DNA of 64,000 nt. It comes from Lineus longissimus (Eukaryota; Nemertea; Pilidiophora; Heteronemertea; Lineidae). Each line of letters begins with the position of its first letter. Within the stretch, counting starts at the first letter, position 1. The DNA lies in the NCBI RefSeq assembly GCF_910592395.1, contig NC_088319.1:15562001-15626000 (forward strand). The letters run 5' to 3'. Of the stretch, positions 1 to 14,000 are shown piece after piece. A program made the position numbers and the translations under genes. Below the pieces are notes generated by a model, which was given only the letters and a program-made list of their open reading frames with translations, was not told the origin of the DNA and searched no databases.

Positions 1-760
1 TTGGAAGGGCGTTCCACAGCCCCGCGGCCCGGACACACAGAGATCGATCCCCGAAAACCCCATTTGAACGTGGGATGGCAAGGAGCCAAGGGTCATCCGA
101 GGACCGAAGTCTGCGGCCGGGCGCACGGAGACTGAGAAGTTCCTTCATATACTGTGGGCTCTCCTCATGATGGATGACCTTGTGGGTTGTGAGAAGAACT
201 TTGTAGTCGATACGTGATGTCACCGGCAACCAATGAAGAGATTTTAAAATAGGGGTTATGTGCTCTCTCTTTTTGGACCTGGTTAAGAGGCGAGCACTAG
301 CATTTTGTGCTTTTTGAAGGCGCTGGATTTCACAGCCCGGTAATCCGAGCAAAAGACCGTTTTGGAAATCCAGGCGAGATGTTATTAGCGCATTTATTAC
401 TCTGGCACAGGTGGTATTGTCCAGGTATCGTCTGATCTTTGCTATTCTATGGATCTGATAGTAAACCCCCCTCACCACTTGGGACACCTGTTGTGACATA
501 GACATGTTTGCATCAAAAACAGCACCAAGATTTCGAACCTGAGATGAGGGAGTAACAGAGGATGATCCGATCTGGATTGAAGGAAGTGGCTCAAGTCTTG
601 ACAGCTTTCTCTTCGACGCAATGATGAGGAATTCAGTTTTATCATCATTGCCCTTCAAGTGATTGGGGCCAAGCCACTCCCGAACATCTGCGACACATGA
701 TTCAGCCTTTTTAATGGCAAGGCGGATATGATCTTTTCTACAACACCACCATGAGTTTGC
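1..760 (-). mobile_element. Non-LTR retrotransposon, reverse transcriptase C-terminal fragment (CR1/L2/Rex-like)
   Basis: Read on the minus strand, one open frame runs from about 740 off the left edge with no stop. It carries the hallmark end of a LINE reverse transcriptase: NDDKTEFLII, then VRNLGAVFDANMSM, INALITSRLDFQNGLLLGLP, and near the edge SLHWLPVTSRIDYK and LCVRAAGLWNALP. These blocks lie downstream of the catalytic YADD motif in CR1/L2-type elements. The catalytic core is absent on the 5' side and the 3' end lies outside the window, so this is a 5'-truncated copy. It sits in the intron just upstream of the first visible PECR exon, in antisense orientation. Family assignment within the LINE clades is tentative. 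Confidence 0.85.
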
Positions 761-798
761 AGTCATCTATTCAAAGATGATGTGAATTCTTCTTTCAG

Positions 799-2794
<1,996 letters not shown>

Positions 2795-3344
2795 TGAGCA
2801 GATGTACTTTTACTGGGAAAAGAAAGACAATTTCTCCTCTTTGTTGTCAAGGTGGAGAACCAGTGATACATGGACTTGACCATAGCAGTCACCCTCAAGC
2901 CTTGTTACCCTTTCTAAAGACTAAGTTGTAGTGGCCAAATTACTTTCATGACTTGCATTTTTTGCAAATTTTACACTAGTTTGCTGTCTAAGTTTTATTT
3001 ATTCTGGGAAATGGTGATTTCAGCCTTCATGACGTGTAGAGCATACCATAAACATGTATCAAGCATGTGTGAAAGATTATAACTCCATTCCATCAAATGC
3101 GCATGCCACCTCCAGGTTTCTATCAGGCACCCCTTCTACTTTTTAACTTTTCATCAGTTGAGCTTATATAGAAAGATTTTGAAGTTATGAATGATTTTAT
3201 ACCAGACAATTTTGTATACACTGGTACAGGTTGATTATGATTATATTCAAATTAGTTAAAATATTAGTTATAACTTCTAAGCCGATCAAAATTACAGTTG
3301 TTGTTTCGTTATTCATTGTATTATTCCTTTTGAAAAAGATAGTT
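2795..3344. other. PECR 3' flank, no gene seen
   Basis: AT-rich sequence after the PECR stop codon, presumably 3' untranslated region followed by spacer. I see no exact AATAAA on the plus strand and no conserved reading frame before the minisatellite begins. Confidence 0.5.
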
Positions 3345-4640
3345 GTTGACTTTGCCCCTGACCCTCAGCTCTTGCGACATGAGCCACAGGTTGTGAAAGA
3401 CTGGGGACTATTTCTCCTGTTACACCAGTTACTGGTTTTGAAAGACAGGACTATTCCTTCTGCTACACCAGCTGCAAGTTCTGAAAGACTGACTTTCTCA
3501 TGTTGCACAGCCGCAATTTGTGAAAAGGCAGGGGACTATTCCTCCTGCTACACCAGACCGAAGTCGTGAAAGACAGGAGATTATTCCTCCTGCTACACCA
3601 GCCACAGGCTGTGAAAGCCAGCAGAATTTTCCTCCTGCTACACCAGCCACAAGTTGTGAAAGACAGGAGACTATTCCTCCTGCTACACCAGCCACAAGTT
3701 GTGAAAGACAGGAGATTATTCCTCCTGCTACACCAGCCACAAGTTGTGAAAGACAGGAGACTATTCCTCCTGCTACACCAGCCACAAGTTGTGAACGAAA
3801 GGGGACTATTCCTCCTGCTACACCAGCCACAGGCTGTGAAAGCCAGCAGACTTCCTCCTGCTTCACCAGCCACAAGTTGTGAAAGATAGGAGACTATTCC
3901 TCCTGCTACACCAGACCGAAGTCGTGAAAGACAGGGGACTATTCCTCTCATTGCTACACCAGCCACAATTTGTGAAAGACGGGGGGACTATTCCTCCTGC
4001 TACACCAGCCACAAGTTGTGAAAGACAGGAAAGACAACGATTACTGGTTGTGAGAGACAGGGGACTTTCCTCCTACTGCACTAGCTATGTGTTGCGAAGA
4101 GACATGCGGCCAAGTTGTGGAAGACAGGGCGCCATACTCCTCCTACATCTGTAAAGCGGTTGTGAAAGACCAGTGACTACATCCCCTGTTTCACCATTCC
4201 AGGTTGAGAGAGACAGGGGATCAAGTTGTGACACACAGGGGACATAGTTGTGCAGGTCAGGGTACACTGCCTCCTGCTACGCCAGCAGGCGGTTGTGAAA
4301 GATCAGAGTCTGCATTTTGGGAGAGACAGGGGATCAAGTTGTGATACACAGGGGACATAGTTGTGCAAGTCAGGGTACACTACCTCCTGCTACGCCAGCA
4401 GGCGGTTGTGAAAGATCAGAGTCTGCATTTTGGGAGAGACAGGGAGCAAGTTGCGAAACACACAGGGGACCAAGTTTTAAAAGACCGATGACTAGCCTGC
4501 TGCACCAGGCACATGCAGTGAACTGATCATCTTGCAACATGTGAAACTGGTCGTGAAACACAGGAGACCATTAATCCTCCTGCGATACCAGCCACTTGTC
4601 GTGAAGACTGGTGTCTATTCCTCCTGCGGTTTTGAAAGAC
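3345..4640. repeat. 45-bp minisatellite, left block
   Basis: Tandem units resembling gtgaaagacaggagactatt cctcctgctacaccagccacaagtt, with a 45-bp period that is very regular from about 3520 to 4030 (copies of agacaggaga at 3661, 3706 and 3751). Outside this core the units decay. A longer period of 113 bp is duplicated at about 4208-4435. Because 45 is a multiple of three, several frames on both strands stay open and create apparent repeat proteins; there is no sign of a gene here. Confidence 0.95.
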
Positions 4641-4646
4641 ATGGGG

Positions 4647-5639
4647 CAGGGTTGGCGCGCCCGTTCGCATTTTGCGAATGTTGCACGAGTGGCGAATGTA
4701 AAACAATGTCTGGCTTAACATTTTGCGAATTCAATTTGAATTGCCATGATTTGGCGAGAAAGTAATAGTGTTGTGCGAAAATTGATCAAAGTCTATCAAA
4801 AAGGTCCACTTCCCACCAAATGCACCAAGGAACGATCGTTCGTCAGTTAAACTTTATCATATTTGCGGGCGGCCGCGCCATCACACGTGGTTGCTATCGT
4901 TCTCTTCATGGATGATTAGATAAGGAGATATGGGAGAAGAAAAAAAAGAGGAAACTGCGGCGGATTCGAACCCGTGACCAGCCGATCCACAGTCATACAT
5001 TCTTAGCGCTGAACCGTCAAGGCTTTCATGCTGATATGAAGGTTTTGTTTGCGTTTTATATGCGATATGCCAGCGAGCGCGCCGCAATTGTGACAAGGTC
5101 GCGCAGGTGGCAAAGTGATTGGCCGAAATAGATCGAAGTAATCGTATATTTCGATAGTTGTACATATTTTTCTCAACCTATCGTATCTATATACCTCAGT
5201 GATATAAATGATTATGTTTGCAGTTGATTTAACGTTTGAATGGCCTTTTTTAAAAAGTTTTTGAAAATAGTGGTCAGCAGGGTCAGAGTCAATCAATCAC
5301 TTGTTTTGAAAGACTCTGGCAGGGTCAAAAGAAATAGTCTGCTATCATCTTGTAGTTCTACCCGTTGCCGCCAGCGTGATTTTGGTGGCGCTACTGGTCG
5401 CCTTACGCATACATTATCGGCTAGTTTCCCGCTCGCTTCGTTGCCATGGAGTCTCCGGTCACGGGTTTCTCGAATCGTTCGTTGATTGGCTAGTCTCAGT
5501 ACTGGCGGGCTGCCATTCTCGCACACGTTACTGTGGGCTGGGTCGGCCTCAAGATGACCAAACGATCGGTAATGGCTAAAAGTGACAGCCACTTGGCTAA
5601 AAAGTGGCTAGGAGGAAAAGATTGACAGAGCCAACCCCG
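4647..5639. mobile_element. 993-bp insertion in the minisatellite with short inverted ends (hAT-like ends?)
   Basis: The minisatellite stops at 4640 and resumes near 5650. The interrupting block begins CAGGGTTGGC (4647-4656) and ends GCCAACCCCG (5630-5639), imperfect 10-bp inverted termini. Both sides are flanked by ATGGGG (4641-4646 and 5640-5645), a possible target duplication, although hAT elements normally make 8 bp. No transposase frame is present. It could be a non-autonomous DNA transposon or an unrelated insertion with fortuitous ends. Confidence 0.5.
4945..5028 (-). other. tRNA-like sequence (SINE head or tRNA pseudogene)
   Basis: On the minus strand the string CGGGTTCGAATCCG (complement of about 4959-4972) matches the T-arm and B box of a tRNA. 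It is preceded by GGTTCAGCGCTAAGA, which could be an A-box and D-arm remnant, and followed by a T-rich stretch that would end Pol III transcription. A proper seven-pair acceptor stem is not evident, so I read this as a tRNA-derived repeat and not a working tRNA. Confidence 0.35.
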
Positions 5640-5649
5640 ATGGGGTATG

Positions 5650-6095
5650 TAGGCCTATACTCTGCATCACCAGCCACAGGTTGTGAGAAATAAAGAGACC
5701 AAGTTGTGAAAGATAGGGGACTGTAATTTCTCATGTCACTTTAGCCATAGTTTAGGAAAGACGGGATTATTCCTCCTATTACACCAGCTGAAATTTGTGA
5801 AAGACAAGGAACTGCCTCTTGAGATATAAGAATGTATGTCATCTTTGATATGCTGGCTTCATCATACAGTCCAGTCTATATCTTGATTTCGGCAGATGAC
5901 TGTGATGACGATAGATTTTATTCAAGAAATTTGATTTGATGCGAGAGACAAGGGACTTGTCCTCCTGCCGAGCACTAGCCACCTATTGTGAAAGACAGGT
6001 ACTGGTCCTCCTGTGGTATGAGGCACAGGTTGTGATAGACAGGGACTCTTCCTCCTGCTACACCAGCCAGAAGTTTTGAAAGACTGGGGTCAAGG
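5650..6095. repeat. 45-bp minisatellite, right decayed block
   Basis: Degenerate copies of the same unit (for example ccagccacaggttgtgagaa near 5675, gtgaaagacaggtactggtc near 5990, tcctgctacaccagccagaa near 6055), separated by unrelated AT-rich sequence at about 5820-5940. It is the far flank of the array split by the 4647-5639 insertion. Confidence 0.75.
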
Positions 6096-8052
6096 CGGCA
6101 AGAATAGATTGCCCATGGGCCCACTGATGCCTGCTCTCCAAAGGGTGGGTCCAATGAAAGTTGGACAAAAATAAGACAGAGGACAACTTTTTATAGTCTA
6201 CAGTCTATTATCAGTGTTTCCAGCACAATATACAGTATATCAAAAACCATTCGATAAAAAGGCTTACAGTTTATTTACAGTGAAATGAAGAATGTACTAA
6301 ATAGAAATCAAACTATACAGACCAATTAATAGGACGGAGACAATTAAGACATAATGGGATGGATTGTTGATTGACTTGGCAAACGTCATGCTACCGATAA
6401 TCTACGAGGACAGAATTCGTTTTTAAGAAAGTCTGATATGACCATGAAAGTTTGTAGGGAATGTAAGCTACCTATAGTGAGTCTGGAGATGTCATAGTTT
6501 CGGTGAAAGAGTATTTCCCATTTTGGAATGTTCAAATAAAGTACTGCGGTACATACATATGGCTTACCATGACTGGGCTGGTTAAAACAGATTTTGGCTC
6601 CAAACGCCCAATTTAGACTCAGGTGATGTAAACTGAAAATAGTGGTGATATTTTGACTATGCCAACACGAAGACTGTTACAGTTAATTTTTAACAGTAGC
6701 ATGACATTAACTCAATAAATCATGATAAAAAATATAAATAAACTATATACAGCCATATAACATATAAGCTCAATGACAGGGAAACATATTGAATATGTGA
6801 GTGAAAGCTAAAATATGGTGAGATATCTGTGACATTTTATAAGACTCCGGAAGAGTAAAGATTAATTAGAATTGTGAGGGAGTGTAAGAACCCATAGGCA
6901 AAACATTTATCATCCTACTCCTTTGTAGTGACTAGTCTATGCAGTGAACTATAACTATTTGGCAGGCAAGAATTAGTCATCATCAAAGGCCTTATTGTAA
7001 GAAAGACCTCAACAGACAGTCAATGCCATGAGTTATATAATGATGGGGAACATTTTACACTCTGTCATACCTCTTCCTCTGGTTACTCTAGATCAAAAAT
7101 ACAAGAACTTGAACATTCTTGATTCATAACCCTCTCTCTCTGGTCCACTACTACTGGTCCCAAGGCTCTGTCCTACACTCAACTCTATCAATCAATACCA
7201 GCATATCCATCCCCCGTTCTTCATAACCTATAGATCTATGAATATTGACCAGTTTTGAAAAAATATTCAGCTTTTCAGAGAAGAAACAGAACATTATGCA
7301 AGTTAGAAACAGGCTGAAGAAATTTTCCTAATTCTAAAACAACAAATTTAGACACCATCTATAACAATCAAGTTTAGAATCTTAAATAAGTGTTGTCATA
7401 AATATCACAATTTCAGGAGAAATTTCATAAGACATAAAAGACCTATTTCAGTATTCAGATCAATAAATAAATGAAAGCCATAAAACAAGTGACTGTGTGC
7501 CAACTTAATTCGTTTTCTTCCGTAACAAAATATTTTTGGCTTCTAAGATGACAATGATGAAAGTCCGACTTCCGTGCACACTGTATCATATCACAACTTC
7601 CTTCTTAGATTCGTCATTTTTCAAGAGATCCACAAATGTATTCAGTTTTTTTCACCTAGCATACTTGCACTAAAGTTTCACTGGACTTACATGTCAGTTG
7701 TGGCAACCTTAATCCCATTAACTTTATCCTAAGTACAGGCATGCTGGAAACAGACTGTACCTTCTCCCTCGGTGCATCTCCCACCATTGACTTTTTATGC
7801 AAGTACGCTAGGTTTACTCAAAGGTATTCACTCAATCACCAAACACTTTCTTAGAAAGTGTTTTCAGGTGTCCCACAGGTTAATCTCTAAAGAACCATAG
7901 ATGACAAGACTCCATCATGAATGACCATATTTTCCATCCAATCTTTTGTTGAACGGTCCATAGCACAATGGCTCCAGATGTGGAACTTCGTTGTTCTTTG
8001 TCTTTGAGTATTTCTGGTATTTAGATGAATTTCGATGGACGGCTAGGGATAT
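6096..8052. other. AT-rich spacer and probable long FHAD1 3' UTR
   Basis: No coding frame is supported. FHAD1 ends at 8053 on the minus strand, so its 3' untranslated region must lie here. Minus-strand AATAAA signals (plus TTTATT) are present, for example around 6266-6275, but the true end cannot be chosen from sequence. Confidence 0.4.
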
Positions 8053-11000
8053 CTATGCCATGACTTCCTCATCATCTAGTGGTATACCCTGGAATAGAAG
8101 CAAAAGAAGGTAAATATCCAGAAATAAGTACAGGTAGGAGTACAGTGAAGGTCGACGCCCATTATATCATATACCTCGGCTTTTTTTTCTGATGGCAATC
8201 ACGCTACTGCAGAACTACAAGGCTCGAATGTTAGCAATGTATTGCAAGACCACTCATTAGTGAGTAAGGAAGGAATCTTTTGAGTTATACAGTTTCTCTA
8301 CCACTCATTCATCTGTGAAAGTTTCATGCCCATGTCTCCAGGAAAAAGGGTTAAAAATCACAAAAGATTTTTTTTGTAATTTTGTGCCGTGACAAATTCC
8401 CTTAATGTCAGAAACTTCACAAAGTTATCTACTCACCAAACTTGTTTCAAGATTCACCAAACGAGCTGTTTGTTTACAAAGCTCCTGTTCGCGACCTCCA
8501 AGTTGATTTTTTAGCGTCTTGATCTCGTAATTTTTACGTTTCATCTTTTCTTTCTCGGCACGTCTCCTCGCCGAGTTCTTTCCAAAAATGTCTTCCGGGG
8601 GACAAGCGTGTTTGGGATATTGTTTTTTCTCATTTTGTTCTAAGTGGAATGTCTGGAATAGATGAATATACTCTTATTAGCAAAAATTCCAAATAAGCAA
8701 ATCCTTGGACAAAGTCACGATCAGGGAATTCGAAATCTGCGTCATTCTGCCATGAAAAATTCAACTGAAACAAAGTACTACTAAAGCCAAATATCTCAAT
8801 ATCTACCTTTTTCTGTTTAATTGCATTGTTGAGTCTTTTCTCCTGGTCAAGTTGGTTCCGTGTCCTAGCGAGTGACTCACGCAGGTACTGAGTCTCCTCA
8901 GCTTTCCCTCGCACGTCAGACTGAAAGGAGAACAACGCCACCTATTATAGAACAAAGTATCAAACGTTTCGTTTACAAATCTTTGAATCAGTGAATTTAA
9001 AACTGTGTCGTTAAAGCATCAACACAAGGTGACAAATCAGAGAGGTACAGATGGATCATTTGTACATATTGCCGGAAAAGCACTGCATTGCTTCAATTAA
9101 ATCTGTGTTTACTTACCACAAGAGTTTCGACCTGCTGTTGCCTCTTGACTGTGAGTTCCTCAGCCTGGCGAAGCTTTGAAAGGCCCTGTTCATAGCCCTG
9201 CAAAAGTTCTTCCTTCCTCGATAACCTCTCCTTCAACGTCTTGATGCGACTCGACATCAGCTCGCACATCTGTTCTCTCTCGGACCCGAGTCTGTCACGC
9301 TCATCTTTTGGAATGTGCGCCATTGAACGCAGTCCCCGGCACTCTTCAAGCTCCAGACAGCTGGCAATAGCGCGAAGTAAAGTGAGATACTGAAGTGAAA
9401 TGAGCACAGTTTAGATATAGCAAAGAACAAAAAGCAGCATATATGCTGACCTTGAAGTAGGCCAAAATTTACGCAAGGAGTGATCATAACAATGTTTTAA
9501 TTGGTAAATTTCAAAGAGTTGAAACCGCTCAAATCAGAAGAAATTTCCTCTCTTCAAAAAATCTCACAATAATACAGTAACCATGGTAACAGGGACAAAC
9601 ACTTACTGATCTTTCACTCTCCTCCAATGTGTCCAACGTCTCCCGATGTGCGCTTTTCTCCACATCTGCCTCGGCAGATTGGATGGTGACAATGCCTCGT
9701 GCTCGGTTCACCTCCTTCTCCAGGGAAGAGCTACCGCCAAGGTCGCCATTGTGGCTGTCGGCGAGGGCTTGCTGTGCTCGGAGTTCAGCAAGCTCTTTCT
9801 TGAGCATCACAACCTGCTGCAAGGCCTGATCCTTGTTTGGAACTAAAAGAGGCGAGAAATACAAAGAAATGAGGCAAATTCAAAAGGTAGCAGTTGAGAT
9901 ATTGTGGTCTTTTTCTTGTAATAGCTATTTACCATCACAGGATCGGACGTAACTGCCATGAATCGGAATTTGATTGTAATATTCTCTCTTGAACAATACG
10001 AGAGAAAGGATCCATTTGACAAGTCAATCAGTGTATCTTTGTTGCACGTCCATTACTTCGTACTTACTTGGAGGCCTTGACTGTTCCAAAGCCTTGATGC
10101 GTCCACGCAGCTCGGCGAGAGCTTCCCTCTGTCTCCCGATCACCTGTTCGTGTCTCTCTCCACGACATTGGGCACCAATTGCAGTCAGTTCGGACGTGAT
10201 ACGACCCTGGAACAAACGACATCATCAATCCTCTATCATATGACCATATCAACAAGATAGTAATTTCTCACTCACATTTGACTTAGCCCTAAAGAAATAT
10301 TTCTATCTTACCTCCTTATCAAGAAGATCGCACTGTTTCTTTGAGTCCTCCTCAGACATGACGAGACGTCCTTCGAGATCCTTGATCTTGTTCTCCTTCT
10401 CATTTGCTACATTCTTGAATTTATTCAGCGCGGCCTTAAATTTGCTGAAAGAGAGACGAGGGCATGATAAATCAAATCACTGTTTCGATCTCTGAACGAG
10501 ACTTTGAGGTTCCTTGTATCTGGTGTCTACGCCAGGGCAAGAGAAGACCACACCAAGTGAGAAACATCAATATGGTGAACGCGTCCATTTAATATTCAAC
10601 AGAACCATAAGATCAAAACAGAACCTCTCTATTGACAGGTCAGGAACATAACACAGCAACATTTCTTTGATCAAATTGCTTACCCGATTTCTGAATCTTT
10701 TCCCTTTAATTCCTCTGACTGTTTGTCGACAATTTGAGACAGTTTGGCTAATTGCTGACGGAGTTCCAACATCTCGCCCTGAAGATGACCAACCTTTGAT
10801 CGGTTGTTCTCGATTTCTTCCTTCTGGGCTTCAGTGAGTTCACCTAAATATGAATCGAGCATGAATGAGTGGATTGATTAAGAATAGGAAGTGTGACGAG
10901 TTTTATCATATGATATCCTACTTTTTGAAACAAAACCGCAGCTGAAAGTTTCAAGGGCAACAGAACACTTCTATAACAACTTACAACCACACGCCAAGTA

Positions 11001-14000
11001 TCAAGATCACAAAAAGTCTGACAACAACGTACTTTTACTAAAGGATATCCTCGGGAGGTATGGAAGCATTTTCTTAGACATCGTGGAGTTGTAATGCGGT
11101 TCAATGTTAAATGTACCATTGCCAAGAGGTATTTACACTGGTAACCAATCAGTTACAAGAAATCAATTAACCAATCAATGACCTGCTGAGATTTCTTCCG
11201 TTTCCAGTACGGCACAGCAAAAATTACCTGACTATCATTGATTATTCATGCAAAGTGTCGATAAGGGTTATTCGGGTAGCCTAAGGAACATGCATTATTT
11301 AATTTTAGACATTCTTACATAGGTATGTTTCATAGTTTAACCTATTTGTCGTTAAATCGACAAATTATAAGAAATGATCCAACACTGACCTCTCATATCA
11401 CTGAGCCGAGCAGACGCCCCAGCGAGATCCCGTCGTAGTCCGACAATAACGTCTGCCTGATCTTGAAGCTGCTTCTTCAAGTCGATATTCTCCCTCCTCA
11501 ACACTTGAATGACTTGCTCCATCGCCGCAAGTTCTTCAGTGTTCTTCTGCAAAATCACCTTTGGCTTTGGCGCGAGTTCGGGCTTCTTTTTAGGCGGAGG
11601 TGACACTGGCTTCTCTGGAAAATAGAGAAAAACATTCACATGAAATAACACAACATTTGATGTGAGGACTTGGGACGTCTGCTCAAGTAAAAGATCACCT
11701 CCTTGATTGAACAATTACTGTCAAGTGCCAGACTTTCACTCCTCTTTATGATGTGCAAAACTAATAAAACCGATCATGAATTTCATGAGTTTCATTTTGG
11801 TTGGACAGCTATCAATACTGCTGCTGGAGTCTCTGCAGGGATAAAGGAAATTAAGGTGCTTGTTGGTGTAGATGTTAAGTTGCAGTCAAAGAACTCATCC
11901 TTTTCTGGATAGCATTTCTCTTCGGTGCAAAGAAAATCCTTTTGCTTTTTGTCAGGGGTGATAACACTTTTCTTCAAGAAAACGTATGTGTTTTTATATA
12001 CAATGATAATGATGATAACAGAATGAAATGGAAAATGGTGCAATTAAGCCGTATGTGGATGACACAATCTATTTCAAACAAAGCAAGAATTCAAGTTAAT
12101 GTTGTGAGAAAAGTGCACAATCATCAGTTTTGTACCGGTAGTGGTGTGACCAGTGGATTTGGAGCTTCCAGTATTTCTCGTTTGTCGCGGAGTTTGTCGG
12201 TTGTTTGAGGAAGCATTTTTCACTGAAAAACAATGTGTATTTTAACAGCTATTCCGTGTATGGCCGACCAGATGTTGGTGGCAGTATGATTTACCTTATT
12301 CTCCAACCCGTTCTTACCACCTTCAAAAACTTGTCTGCACTATTCATATCGAAATCATACGAACTAATGGCCAGTTAATCATAAGCACAGCGAAACCATG
12401 GCGTTGATAAGGGATTATATTAAGATTATTAAGCCCTTTTTTAACCCTTTCTACAACAAAATCCTCTGTTCAACAAGATTTTTTTTTCTTATCGATAGAG
12501 TTGTGTGTGATTGAGCAAGTTGAATGTTAGTTTGAAAACTATAGTTGTTCAATCCATTTGCCGAAAGACATACAAACTTGAAAACAGAGACATCACAAGA
12601 CTTTTTTATCCATAGTTACGCTGCATACTGTGACGCCGCCAAATGAACTACAGTAAACATTGACAGAGAGCGACATAGATACTCAGAAATCTATGCCAAC
12701 TTGACTGCCTTTTCACAAAAAGTGATAAGTACAAATTCACCCGACTGTAAAAACCAATCATGCACCATTAAAATCATGCTCACCGATTCTGCTTTTAACA
12801 AAATTGGGCGGTTCCTAGATCTGGCGTTTCAAGCTGATTCACAGGCCTATCACAACAGAGGTTCGTTCAACCAGAACAAATGAGAATTTAAAGTCCTCCA
12901 TAGTATATTAATTTCCCACAAAAGCCTATTGAAAGCATATGAAATATCTAAGAAGTTCATTAGACCGTGTCATCTCCCATTACACTCCAACAAAAGCAAT
13001 TCATTGCAAATTCATGATAAAGGCTTTAATAATCCCATTACCTCATTGAACCATTCATACACACCGATGATGTACACATTTTGACATCTTGAATACACAT
13101 GATGCCATTACGATGAGAAAACCTTTGTGCCAATGGAATAACCAAGGCTAAGGAAATGCTTTCGTGCATAAAGATATAATATCAAGTATTCCTTGAAGGC
13201 GTCTGTCATCTACAAAGCCCAAAGGGAAGTGATTGTACAACAATTCATTTGAGTGGGTACAACATTCTCATATATACTGCCACAGTTGAAAGGAGCAATT
13301 TTCAGCTTATCCATGTACTTAACCCCCTTTCAACCAAAACTGACTAACATGATATGTCTCAATTGACTTTAGTGTTCCACTGTATAGTTGTTCAAAGAAG
13401 TTGTGCCCATCACTGCACATTTTACCAACAGTGACATAGACTTCATTGACTTGAGAAAAAACCACATGTAACCTACCTGCTATTTTCTGCTTCAATTCTG
13501 AAATCTCCGCCTGGTAGTCCTTATTCTTCTTCATCACCTTGTTGAGTCGCTCCTCCATGGCGCAGATGGTTACTGAATGCTGACGAATCTGTTCCTTGAA
13601 ACTCCCCATGTCCTCGTCTGCTTTGCACTCCAAAGCGCCCTTCTCGGAGGCAAACTCCTCCGCAGCCTTGGCCTTGGCGGTTTCTAACTCGGCGATCTTT
13701 TCACGGAGTTCCACCTCCAAATGTTTGTACTCTTCAACCTGTCTGATTGCCTCCATTGTTGTTTCGCGGTTTGATGAGTCGTCCTCTTGTCTTTCTGTAA
13801 TGCTCTGAGAGAAGAAGGAAGAAACGTGTAAATTAGATTCACCAAATCAGAGTCACAACTACAACTTCACCCTAAGAGAAAGGTAAAGTTACAGTCACTG
13901 TGATAGAGGTACAGTATGAGTTTGTTGACAAACAACGAGGGGGGGATAAAGTCACCACGATCAACATTTGTGTTCTACAAAGAGCAGTCAAAAACTTACC

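Noticed and set aside
3463-3966. Long repetitive frames on both strands within the minisatellite
   Set aside because: The 45-bp period keeps several frames open at once; there is no start context, splice logic or codon bias favouring one.
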